Position numbers and translations under genes: made by a program. Below, piece after piece: positions 33,429 to 40,853 of a DNA stretch of 64,000 bases (within the stretch, counting starts at the first letter, position 1; each line of letters opens with the position of its first letter). The notes under the pieces were generated by a model that searched no databases, was not told the DNA's origin, and saw nothing but the letters and a program-made list of their open reading frames with translations. Origin of the DNA: CAYNLK01 sp964398055 (lineage in GTDB: Bacteria > Chloroflexota > Anaerolineae > 4572-78 > J111); NCBI GenBank assembly GCA_964398055.1, contig CAYNLK010000001.1:1-64000 (forward strand), written 5' to 3'.

Positions 33429-34613
33429 CTAACGGGCGGCAATCTCGATCTTGCTTGCTTCGGGTTGGGCCGTACTCTTGGCCCGCTGCAAATCCCGCTC
33501 TTGCAACATGCCCATGGCCAGATTGCCCAGGGCGGTTAAAGCCTCGGCTAACTCTGGTTGCTTGCGCCGTCTGGCTTCTTCGATATTGGCCGACAAAACC
33601 ATAAAGAAGGCCTGATCAACTTGATCTAACTTTTTGGCCAGAACTTGATCGGGCTGGCTCGATTTGACCACTTCTTGCAGGAGCTTGGCTGATTTTTCCA
33701 AGGCGGCCTGGACTGCGGCATCTTGTCGAGCTTTGACGTCCAGAATTTTGCTTCTAAGGGCTATAAGCTCACTCGCTTTCTGCCCATTTTTGGCCTTCTG
33801 AGCTTCGTCGATTTGGCCGGTGAGCTTTTGAAAGAAGACGTAGTCCAGCATCGGCTGGCCGGCGGCAACGAGTTGCTCAAATTCTGCCTCATTTTTCGTA
33901 CTCTGCAATTTCTCAAGTAGTTCTTCTTGCGATTCAATAAAGATGGCTTCTAACTCATCGTCAATTTCGGCCACTATCTTGCGGCTCTTGGGATCATGTT
34001 TGGCCAGCAGGCCGCGCAAACCGAGCAGCGCCTGAAAATTGGTGATATCACCGGCCATTTGGGCGGCCTGAATAGAGGCGGTCAGGATCTCAAAAAATTC
34101 CCGATCCAGTTCTGCCTGGTGGATCCCGATCTTTTCTTTCAAGCCGGCTTTATCAGAAACCTGCAAAAATTCCTGGATGAGCTTGACTTTGGCCTCCTGG
34201 GCTTTCAGCATCTCTTCGGTAATGCCGTCGGCCTCCAGAATGGCTTTGACCATACTATCCAGCGTGAGAAACTGTTTGGGATTGAGCAGGTAGAATTTTC
34301 TCTGTTCTGCCGGCAGGCTGTTGACCAGGCTGTTGGTTAAATTACCGATGACTTTTTCCTGACTGGCGCCGGTCAAACTCAGTTGGTTAGGAGCCAGTAC
34401 GAAAGCAAGCTCTTTTTCCTGATCATAGTAGAGCATCGGCATATTGAGCGCGCCGGTGAAGCCACATTGTGGACATTCGATAACGTTCAGCCTGCCCTGC
34501 AACAGGGCTGATTTTAGATACGGATCCTGGCCATTGACAATGGTGTGCAGCGGGGCGGCAAATTGAGCCTGACAATTTGGACAGGACACCGGGACAACTT
34601 GTTGGGTAGCCAT
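33429..34613 (-). CDS. CpXC-domain protein with coiled-coil tail
   Basis: A 394-aa cytoplasmic protein whose N-terminus is a CpXC-type zinc domain (CPNC at residues 11-14 and CPQC near 48). The remainder is strongly charged alpha-helix, probably coiled coil (for example LEAIFIESQEELLEKLQSTK and KSSQPDQVLAKKLDQVDQAF). It is the last gene of the kinase-phosphatase-FHA cassette and stops at a bidirectional terminator. The partner and role are unknown; a scaffold or substrate of the kinase is a guess from context. Confidence 0.75.
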   Translation of the reverse strand: MATQQVVPVSCPNCQAQFAAPLHTIVNGQDPYLKSALLQGRLNVIECPQCGFTGALNMPMLYYDQEKELAFVLAPNQLSLTGASQEKVIGNLTNSLVNSLPAEQRKFYLLNPKQFLTLDSMVKAILEADGITEEMLKAQEAKVKLIQEFLQVSDKAGLKEKIGIHQAELDREFFEILTASIQAAQMAGDITNFQALLGLRGLLAKHDPKSRKIVAEIDDELEAIFIESQEELLEKLQSTKNEAEFEQLVAAGQPMLDYVFFQKLTGQIDEAQKAKNGQKASELIALRSKILDVKARQDAAVQAALEKSAKLLQEVVKSSQPDQVLAKKLDQVDQAFFMVLSANIEEARRRKQPELAEALTALGNLAMGMLQERDLQRAKSTAQPEASKIEIAAR

Positions 34614-34696
34614 AAACTTAAATACCTTTCAAAAATTGATTGCGGTTCAGAACTTATTATCTTACTCTTGGCTCAATAAATTGTCAAAGAAAATAA

Positions 34697-34724
34697 AAAC
34701 CGCCGCCGGCTTGGCCGGGGCGGC
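34697..34724 (-). terminator. Putative internal terminator before the CpXC gene
   Basis: On the minus strand a GC-rich imperfect stem-loop (GCCGCCCCGGCC-A-AGCCGGCGGCGG) is followed by TTTTTATTTT. It lies between the 81-aa protein gene and the CpXC gene, so CpXC may be partly uncoupled from the cassette. Confidence 0.65.
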
Positions 34725-34753
34725 TAGCGGTAAACGTTCAGATAGGAGGATCA

Positions 34754-34999
34754 TTAATCTCGGAAGAAGGTTTCAATTTCAACCTGGTCTTCCTCACTGG
34801 GCATTGTTTCAACAAAACTGATGCGATGCCAGGGGAAGATCACCCGGGTTGCCTCTCGCTCGATGTAGTTGATCGGCTTGCCATCGCGGCTGCGGGGGTT
34901 GGTGCAAACCAAAAAAGATGACCGGGGATCCGGAATCTCGTCAATTTCAGCCACCAGGGCTTCAGCACTCAGCACGTGTACAATAACCGTAATTGCCAT
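34754..34999 (-). CDS. Small protein of unknown function in the kinase cassette
   Basis: An 81-aa soluble protein, ITVIVHVLSAEALVAEIDEI at the start and an acidic end (PSEEDQVEIETFF). The middle (TNPRSRDGKPINYIERE, then RVIFPWHRISFVE) looks like a small beta fold. A good ribosome site (AGGAGT) precedes the ATG. Not recognised. It is 27 nt after the FHA gene, so probably part of the same operon. Confidence 0.65.
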   Translation of the reverse strand: MAITVIVHVLSAEALVAEIDEIPDPRSSFLVCTNPRSRDGKPINYIEREATRVIFPWHRISFVETMPSEEDQVEIETFFRD

Positions 35000-35026
35000 T
35001 AAGTTACTCCTGCCAGACTAATTGGT

Positions 35027-35536
35027 TTAAAGGAATTCCACTTCGATCAGTAATTTGCCTAACTGAAGTTGATCACCGGGGTGAAGGACCTCCGGCAAAT
35101 AGGGGGCCAGCCGTTTGCCGTTGATGAAAGTGCCGTTGATGCTACCCAGGTCTTCAACCACCACTGTGCCTTCCCGTTTAAGAATACGGGCGTGTCGCCG
35201 AGAGACGCCTCGTTCCAGGCCATTGTCATTGGTCAGGTCGATTTCGGGAAAAACGTCGCTGGCCGGGTCTAGCCGCCCCATATGGATGGCTTTACTGAGC
35301 GAGGCTTCCACTTCGCGGCCGCTCTCGCCAATTTTCAAACGAATGGCCAGGGGACCGGTACCTTTCACTACCGAGCTTGACTCAAGCTCTTCTTCTCCTT
35401 CGCCAACCCAGCCAATCTCGTCGGTGCCCAGTGGATCGGTGCCTCGGCGGTCATCCTCTAATAGATAAGTACCGCACTCGCTGCAGAAGAGTGTGTTGGC
35501 TACGTGAGTTGTTCCGCAAAATGGGCACTTAATCAC
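35027..35536 (-). CDS. Zinc-ribbon FHA-domain protein
   Basis: A 169-aa reader protein: an N-terminal zinc ribbon (Cys 4, 7, 18, 21), an acidic linker and an FHA domain (about 70-169) with all phosphothreonine-binding signatures: G87-R88, S112-R-R-H115, and N134-G-T in GSINGTFING. FHA domains bind phosphothreonine peptides, so the cassette kinase is the obvious partner. The start is GTG at 35536, decided by AAGGAGAT upstream and by the zinc ribbon beginning at once; it overlaps the DnaJ-VWA gene by 8 nt. Confidence 0.88.
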   Translation of the reverse strand: MIKCPFCGTTHVANTLFCSECGTYLLEDDRRGTDPLGTDEIGWVGEGEEELESSSVVKGTGPLAIRLKIGESGREVEASLSKAIHMGRLDPASDVFPEIDLTNDNGLERGVSRRHARILKREGTVVVEDLGSINGTFINGKRLAPYLPEVLHPGDQLQLGKLLIEVEFL

Positions 35537-37010
35537 GATGAATCTCCTTCGGTAAAATGGATAAAGCTCGGGTGCCGTAGCGAATCTTTTTGCGCCCTTC
35601 AGCCGAAAGATCACCGGTGCGGGCCAGGCGACCGGCTTCTAACAGGGCGGCCCGGGCCAGGTCAGTTTCCCCCAGGTTGAGCAGGCGGGTGGCCATTGTT
35701 TCTAATCTTTGGGTGGCAGCGCTAATCCGGCCACTTTCCAGGTCGGCCATCGCTTTTTCTTGCATTTTGAAGATAGCCAATTTGCCCAGAGCGGTCACGA
35801 TAGTCGGTGGAATTTCCGGGTTACCCTCAATCTTGGGTGTGAATTCGGCAAAGATGTCTACCCACTCCCAGTTGCGGCGGTTTGACTGGCCAGGCACGTC
35901 GCCCTCAACGGTCAGTCGCATCAGCCGTTTCTTACTGGGAGTAGACTCAACGTGGACTCTGAATTCCATGAGCAAGGTTTTGCCGTGCCCCGTTCCCAAG
36001 GGGCCCAGCAGCATTTTTTCACCCCTTATATCCAAACGCTGGATGTGGGGGGTGACCAGAAAACACTCATTTACGCTGAGACCGGAGGCGGGATTGATGC
36101 TCAAGGTCAATTCACGGGCGACAACGCTGCTTAGCCCCCGAATAGTGTCTTTGAAAACATCGACCACTTTTCTGGGGGAGTCGATGTAAACTGAGGTGCC
36201 CCCCGAAACTCTGGCCATTTGATCCAACAGATTTTCATTCCAATCCGAGCCGATGCCCAGGGTGGTCAGGCTGATTTGGTGAAGGCCGGCCCATTCGGCT
36301 TTTTCCAAACATTCGGCCTCATCGCCGTAGGTCTGGCCGTCGGTGAGTAAAACCAGATGATTGACCGACTCCGGGCTGCGATTTCGTTCCAGTTCTTTGA
36401 GACCGGCCACCAATCCTTGCAGCATTTCGGTGCCGCCGCTGGGCTGAATGGTGCTGGCAATAGATTTGGCCATGGCCTTGTCAATGCTTGTCTGGCTTGG
36501 CAAAATCACCTCAGCCCGATCGCTGAACACCACCACACTCAGCGCATCCTCATCCGTGAGCCGGTCGATGATTTGGCGTGTACCTTCCTTGACTTGCTGC
36601 AACCGCATTCCCTGCATCGAGGTGCTGCGGTCAAGCACCAGGCAGAGGTTGAGCGGCAGCCGGGAGGTTGGTAAATCGGTAGCCGGAGTTATGTCGAGCA
36701 ACACGTAAAGAGCTTGCTCTTCAATCCCGGTCAATAAGAATTTGTGACTCATAGTGGCCCTGAGGCTGATCGCCGACGATTTATCAAAGCCTTCGGCCTC
36801 GCGCAAACGGTCATAAGTGCGGCGCTGGTCCGGGTCCGACAAAATCTCATACGCTTCCTGAACCTCGCGGAAGATCTCTTCAGCTTGCGGGCTGGGATTT
36901 GTGTCGGGGTGATAATCCCTCACCAGGGCGCGATAAGCCTTACGAATTTGATCCTCAGTGGCATTATTGTCTACTCTGAGTATAACATAATAATTCTTAT
37001 CAGTTCTCAT
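35529..37010 (-). CDS. DnaJ domain fused to von Willebrand factor A domain
   Basis: A 493-aa cytoplasmic protein. Residues 5-72 are a complete J domain with HPD at 34-36, expected to stimulate an Hsp70. Residues about 118-300 are a VWA domain with an intact MIDAS (DRSTS, Asp 127, Ser 129, Ser 131, and the later TDGQTYGDE). The C-terminal part is a beta-rich region followed by helices (SGRISAATQRLETMATRLL). J domain plus VWA in one chain is uncommon. It lies between the PP2C and FHA genes, overlapping the latter, so it should act in the same complex. Confidence 0.85.
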   Translation of the reverse strand: MRTDKNYYVILRVDNNATEDQIRKAYRALVRDYHPDTNPSPQAEEIFREVQEAYEILSDPDQRRTYDRLREAEGFDKSSAISLRATMSHKFLLTGIEEQALYVLLDITPATDLPTSRLPLNLCLVLDRSTSMQGMRLQQVKEGTRQIIDRLTDEDALSVVVFSDRAEVILPSQTSIDKAMAKSIASTIQPSGGTEMLQGLVAGLKELERNRSPESVNHLVLLTDGQTYGDEAECLEKAEWAGLHQISLTTLGIGSDWNENLLDQMARVSGGTSVYIDSPRKVVDVFKDTIRGLSSVVARELTLSINPASGLSVNECFLVTPHIQRLDIRGEKMLLGPLGTGHGKTLLMEFRVHVESTPSKKRLMRLTVEGDVPGQSNRRNWEWVDIFAEFTPKIEGNPEIPPTIVTALGKLAIFKMQEKAMADLESGRISAATQRLETMATRLLNLGETDLARAALLEAGRLARTGDLSAEGRKKIRYGTRALSILPKEIHRD

Positions 37011-37055
37011 AAGACTGCTTTCATGGTATAAAATTGCGATAGCGAAATGATTGGT

Positions 37056-37961
37056 TTAGGTCAATAATGATTTGCCTTCTACACCGACCGTAACCAGCAC
37101 GGCGGTGATATTATCATGGCCGCCATTATCGTTTGCGGCTGAAATCAATCGTTCACAGGCCTCTTGAGGTGTGGCTGAGTTATTCACAATCTCTCTGATA
37201 GTTTCAGTCCCCACCAGGCCCCATAAGCCATCGCTACAAAGCAATAGAGAACTGGCTGGCGGCAGATGTTGAATATAAGTATCTACCTCGATGGTACTAT
37301 TTTGTCCAATGGCCCGGTACAACACATTTTGGACTCTGGCTAGTTCCGTGGAACTACCCTGGCCTAACTCTTCCAGGCGTTTAGCCAGAGAATGATCCTT
37401 GGTAATCTGTTTACTTGCCTCTAAAGTAAGCAGGTAGGCTCTGGTATCACCGATATGGGCCAGGTAAGCATTGCTGCCCATAACCAGCGCCGCGGTCAGG
37501 GTAGTACCGGCCTCTGGAACTTGTTCTTGCACCAGTACATTGGCCTTTTCTACCGCGGCAATCAAAGCCTCGTTAATGGGCTTGTTGGCGGCGCTTTGGT
37601 TGTGACCAAGGTAAGGCAGATAAACATCCCTTAAAATCTGATCAGCTACCGTGCGGGTAGCCAATGAACTGGCTACTTCACCTTTTTGATGACCTCCCAT
37701 CCCGTCGGCAACGATAAATAGACCAAAGCTCTCCTGACCATTATCATGCTGCAGGAGGGCATTAAAGACAAAAAATGAGTCTTCATTCCGCTCGCGCTCC
37801 CGGCCAATATCCGAAAGTCGGCCGATATGTAAACCAGGGGGTAAATGATTGATCTGGCCCGGTTGTTTTTGGTCAGGCGGGTCAGCCTCTTCTGGTTGAG
37901 GTTGGTCTTTTGGCTCAATTTCCATTTCTGGCTGCAAAAACAGGCGCTGAAAAAAATTCAT
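37056..37961 (-). CDS. PP2C-family serine/threonine phosphatase
   Basis: A 301-aa phosphatase. After a proline/acid-rich N-terminal stretch (about 45 aa) comes the PP2C core with RNEDSFFV, VADGMGGHQKGE, AHIGDTRAYLL, LCSDGLWGLV and GGHDNITAVLV, which include the metal-binding Asp residues. No membrane segment. It is placed between the kinase and the DnaJ-VWA gene on the same strand, so it most likely reverses the kinase's phosphorylations. Confidence 0.93.
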   Translation of the reverse strand: MNFFQRLFLQPEMEIEPKDQPQPEEADPPDQKQPGQINHLPPGLHIGRLSDIGRERERNEDSFFVFNALLQHDNGQESFGLFIVADGMGGHQKGEVASSLATRTVADQILRDVYLPYLGHNQSAANKPINEALIAAVEKANVLVQEQVPEAGTTLTAALVMGSNAYLAHIGDTRAYLLTLEASKQITKDHSLAKRLEELGQGSSTELARVQNVLYRAIGQNSTIEVDTYIQHLPPASSLLLCSDGLWGLVGTETIREIVNNSATPQEACERLISAANDNGGHDNITAVLVTVGVEGKSLLT

Positions 37962-37998
37962 CGGCGAAAGCCTCTGTTAAGGTGTGGTCAACTCCAGA

Positions 37999-40143
37999 TT
38001 AAGCCGGTAGGGCATAGACATAGTGGTCTATAGAACCGATATAGACGATGCCATCAGCAATCAGGGGTGACGAGGGAATGGGTTTATCGGTTCTAAATTT
38101 CCATCTGAGTTTGCGGTCTTTGCGCGTAATGCTAATAACCTCACCCGCCATCGTCCCAAAATAGATGGCTTCTTCAGTTACCGCCGGTGTTGAGACGATG
38201 GGTGAGTCGGCATTGAACTTCCACTGCAATCTGCCGGTGTTTACGTCGATGGCATACAGATGTTTGTCGGCTGAGCCAATGTAGACGGTATCACCGAAGA
38301 TAATTGGGCTAGAGATGATCATCTGGCCGGTGCGGACATGCCAGATAGAGTAGCCTGTTTTGGCATCCACGCCGTAAACGTGCCAATCTTGCGAACCTAT
38401 CACCACAATAGCATTCTGATACAAGGCCGGGCTGGAGGTAACATTGCGGTTAGCTCTAAATTTCCAGCGAGCTGCCCCTGAGGAAAGGTCTAAGGCATAA
38501 AGATGACCGTCTTCTGAGCCAAAGTAAACCAACTCATCGCCCAGGGTCGGGCTAGAGCGAATTGGTCCCAGGGCCTCAAAACGCCAGATGACCCGGCCGG
38601 TTTGGGCATTAACCGCATATAACCTGTGGTCGTCAGAGCCAAAGAAAGCGTGATCAAATTCAACCGTAGCTGACGAGCGAATCCGGCCCTCGGTCGGGCA
38701 AGTCCAGGCCAGCCGTCCGGAGGTGGTGACGGCATAAACTACCCTATCCTCCGAACCAAAAATCAAGAGACCCTTGTACAGGCACGGCCTGGCGGCAATA
38801 CCCCCCTCGGTGGGGTATTTCCACTGGAACTCCCCATTCTTCAGATTAAGGGCATAGATATTATTGTCATAAACGCCGATGTAGATATTCTCCGTATCAG
38901 CCGTTGGCGAGCCTCTGACCTCATCTTCGCACTTAAATTTCCAGATTGGTAAGATCGAGTCACTCAGTTCTGGCTCATCCGGGCTTAAATCAAAGCCGGG
39001 CTGCATGGGGGGATAGGGTTGCGGCATATAGGGCGGCGGATAAGGCTGTTGCGGATAAGGTTGTTGTGGATAAGGTTGTTGTGGATACGGGGGGGGTGGA
39101 TATTGGGACGGGTATTGGGCCGGCGGATAGACAGGCGGCTGTTGCGGCTGTGATGGCGGCGGGGCCGGTTGCCCCGGCAAGAGGGTAGTGGCCGGAGCAG
39201 ATGGAGATAGCGCTTGCGACGAACTCCCGGCAGATTGGGACGGAGCAGTATTTGCTCCGCTCAAGGCATCTTGCAGCGCACTTTTCATCGCCTGGGCCGT
39301 ACGATATCGTTTTTCGATATCGTACTCCAGGGCCTTCATAATAACGTCATTGGCTAGCTGTGACAGGGTGGGATTGAGCAGTCGGGCTGGTTCTTCGTGA
39401 AAGGTAAAGGGAGGTTCCAGCCGGGGATCTCGTTTGGTCAACAGATGGTGCAGCGTGGCGCCCAGGGCATAGATGTCGCCCCGGGGGTCGGCTACCCCTT
39501 TATATTGTTCGGGCGGTGAGTACCCTTCTGTGCCAATCATCGTCCCTTTTTGGCCGGCCTCAAACGCCTTGGCAATGCCAAAATCAATCAGGGCGATTTT
39601 GTTGCTATTTTTGCGAAGCATGATGTTGGAGGGTTTCAGGTCTCTGAATACAATGGGTGGATTTTGTGAATGCAAATAGACCAACACATCGCACACCTGG
39701 ATGGCCCAATCCAGCACCGTCTCTTCCTTTAACATCCCCTCGGTGCTCTCCAACACGCTTTCCAAATCTTCACCATCCACAAACTCCATCACCAGGTAGC
39801 TGCGAATAGACTCGGAGAAGAAGTCGGAGATGGAGGGAATACCGGGATGGTTCAACTGAACAAGCAGATTGGCCTCCCGCTCAAAGCTTTGCACCGCCAG
39901 GCGGCGGACGTGGGGATCCGGCGTGGTGCTGATCATCTCTTTAATGGCGCACATTCTGGTCACCCCACTAAAGCGTAGATCCCTGGCCAAATAAACCGCA
40001 CCCATACCGCCCACACCCAAAACTTTGTAGATCTCGTAGCGGCTTTGCAGAACCGCGCCCTTGGGCAGAATATGTTCGCCAAAGTCGCTATCATTTGATC
40101 CGCGGGCAGAAGGGGAGGGCAGATGTTGTGTTTCCAATGCCAC
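37999..40143 (-). CDS. Serine/threonine kinase with C-terminal PQQ-type beta-propeller
   Basis: A 714-aa protein. The kinase domain (36-290) has GVGGMG (Gly loop 43-48), Lys 68, FRDLKPSN (catalytic Asp 168), DFG 187-189 and PPE. The usual HRD is FRD, but the RD arginine is kept. A proline-rich linker (300-385) includes repeated PYPQQ. The rest (390-714) is eight PQQ-like blades (HLYAIDVNTGRLQWKF type), the first strand IWKF closing the ring with the last blade. No membrane segment is visible between kinase and propeller. The start is GTG 40143, supported by AGGAG. It heads the cassette. Confidence 0.92.
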   Translation of the reverse strand: MALETQHLPSPSARGSNDSDFGEHILPKGAVLQSRYEIYKVLGVGGMGAVYLARDLRFSGVTRMCAIKEMISTTPDPHVRRLAVQSFEREANLLVQLNHPGIPSISDFFSESIRSYLVMEFVDGEDLESVLESTEGMLKEETVLDWAIQVCDVLVYLHSQNPPIVFRDLKPSNIMLRKNSNKIALIDFGIAKAFEAGQKGTMIGTEGYSPPEQYKGVADPRGDIYALGATLHHLLTKRDPRLEPPFTFHEEPARLLNPTLSQLANDVIMKALEYDIEKRYRTAQAMKSALQDALSGANTAPSQSAGSSSQALSPSAPATTLLPGQPAPPPSQPQQPPVYPPAQYPSQYPPPPYPQQPYPQQPYPQQPYPPPYMPQPYPPMQPGFDLSPDEPELSDSILPIWKFKCEDEVRGSPTADTENIYIGVYDNNIYALNLKNGEFQWKYPTEGGIAARPCLYKGLLIFGSEDRVVYAVTTSGRLAWTCPTEGRIRSSATVEFDHAFFGSDDHRLYAVNAQTGRVIWRFEALGPIRSSPTLGDELVYFGSEDGHLYALDLSSGAARWKFRANRNVTSSPALYQNAIVVIGSQDWHVYGVDAKTGYSIWHVRTGQMIISSPIIFGDTVYIGSADKHLYAIDVNTGRLQWKFNADSPIVSTPAVTEEAIYFGTMAGEVISITRKDRKLRWKFRTDKPIPSSPLIADGIVYIGSIDHYVYALPA

Positions 40144-40188
40144 AGTACTCTCCTGATGCGTTACTCACAGACTCGCCTTCGTTAGATA

Positions 40189-40217
40189 ATTATATCTGTT
40201 CATACCTTGAAATGCAA
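40189..40217 (-). promoter_or_regulatory. Proximal promoter of the kinase cassette
   Basis: Minus strand: TTGCAT (40217-40212), 17 nt, TATAAT (40194-40189). Perfect -10, weak -35; start near 40182, about 40 nt before the GTG start codon. Confidence 0.6.
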
Positions 40218-40242
40218 CCACTTCACGCAGCTTATGTTGTCG

Positions 40243-40272
40243 ATTATACTATACCCTTCCTCCTTGCGTCAA
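40243..40272 (-). promoter_or_regulatory. Distal promoter of the kinase cassette
   Basis: Minus strand: TTGACG (40272-40267), 18 nt, TATAAT (40248-40243). Stronger than the proximal copy. Its -35 touches a 10-bp palindrome at 40272-40292. Confidence 0.7.
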
Positions 40273-40292
40273 CCATCTTAATTTAAGATGGT
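40272..40292. promoter_or_regulatory. Operator-like palindrome between kinase cassette and response regulator
   Basis: ACCATCTTAA-T-TTAAGATGGT, a perfect 10-bp inverted repeat with one central base. It abuts the -35 of the distal kinase promoter and lies about 20 nt upstream of the divergent response-regulator promoter. Symmetry and place suit a dimeric regulator; no protein can be named. Confidence 0.55.
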
Positions 40293-40313
40293 ACTTCTTT
40301 CCATTGGCCCTCT

Positions 40314-40341
40314 TTGTGAGTCTGTCTATTGATGGTATAAT
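40314..40341 (+). promoter_or_regulatory. Promoter of the response regulator gene
   Basis: TTGTGA (40314-40319), 16 nt, TATAAT (40336-40341); start near 40348, about 54 nt before the ATG. Confidence 0.6.
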
Positions 40342-40401
40342 CAAAAAATAGCGTTCCTGTTGACCTTTATGGCATCTTCCCTGTTTGATATGGAGACCTG
40401 T

Positions 40402-40764
40402 ATGCAAACCGTACTTTGCATTGACGACGAGCCAACCCAATTGATGCTCTTACGTTTGGCCCTCACCCGGGCCGGGTATCACGTTCTGGAGGCGGCCGAC
40501 GGACAAAAAGGTATTGAGATGGCTATCCAACACCAACCGGCTTTGATCATTATGGATTTGATGATGCCGGTGATGGATGGGGCGACGGCTATCTGGCATA
40601 TTAAACAGAATCAATTGACGAAACATATCCCAATCCTGGTTTTGTCGGCTTATACCAGAGGTGATCAAGCCCAACGCGCCCTGGAGGCTGGCGCCGCCGA
40701 ACTGATTTCCAAAAGTTTGATCTTAACCGAGTTAATTGATAAGGTCAACGTTCACCTTCACTAA
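40402..40764 (+). CDS. Single-domain response regulator
   Basis: A 120-aa stand-alone receiver domain (CheY-like). Acidic pocket CIDDEP at residues 5-10, phospho-acceptor Asp in IIMDLMMPVMDG near 53, Thr/Ser switch VLSAY and Lys in LISKSL. No output domain. The start at 40402 is chosen for GGAG seven bases upstream; earlier ATG 40390 is possible. It is divergent from the kinase cassette and 89 nt ahead of ppk. The partner kinase is unknown; the hybrid kinase at 12.5 kb is a candidate only. Confidence 0.88.
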   Translation: MQTVLCIDDEPTQLMLLRLALTRAGYHVLEAADGQKGIEMAIQHQPALIIMDLMMPVMDGATAIWHIKQNQLTKHIPILVLSAYTRGDQAQRALEAGAAELISKSLILTELIDKVNVHLH

Positions 40765-40853
40765 TCTTCATTTTATTATTTGTTCGGCCCTGGCCGCGTA
40801 GCCCCGCCATATTTCTCCTTCTGGTCGCCACTGTTGAATGCTGGAGGTAATCG

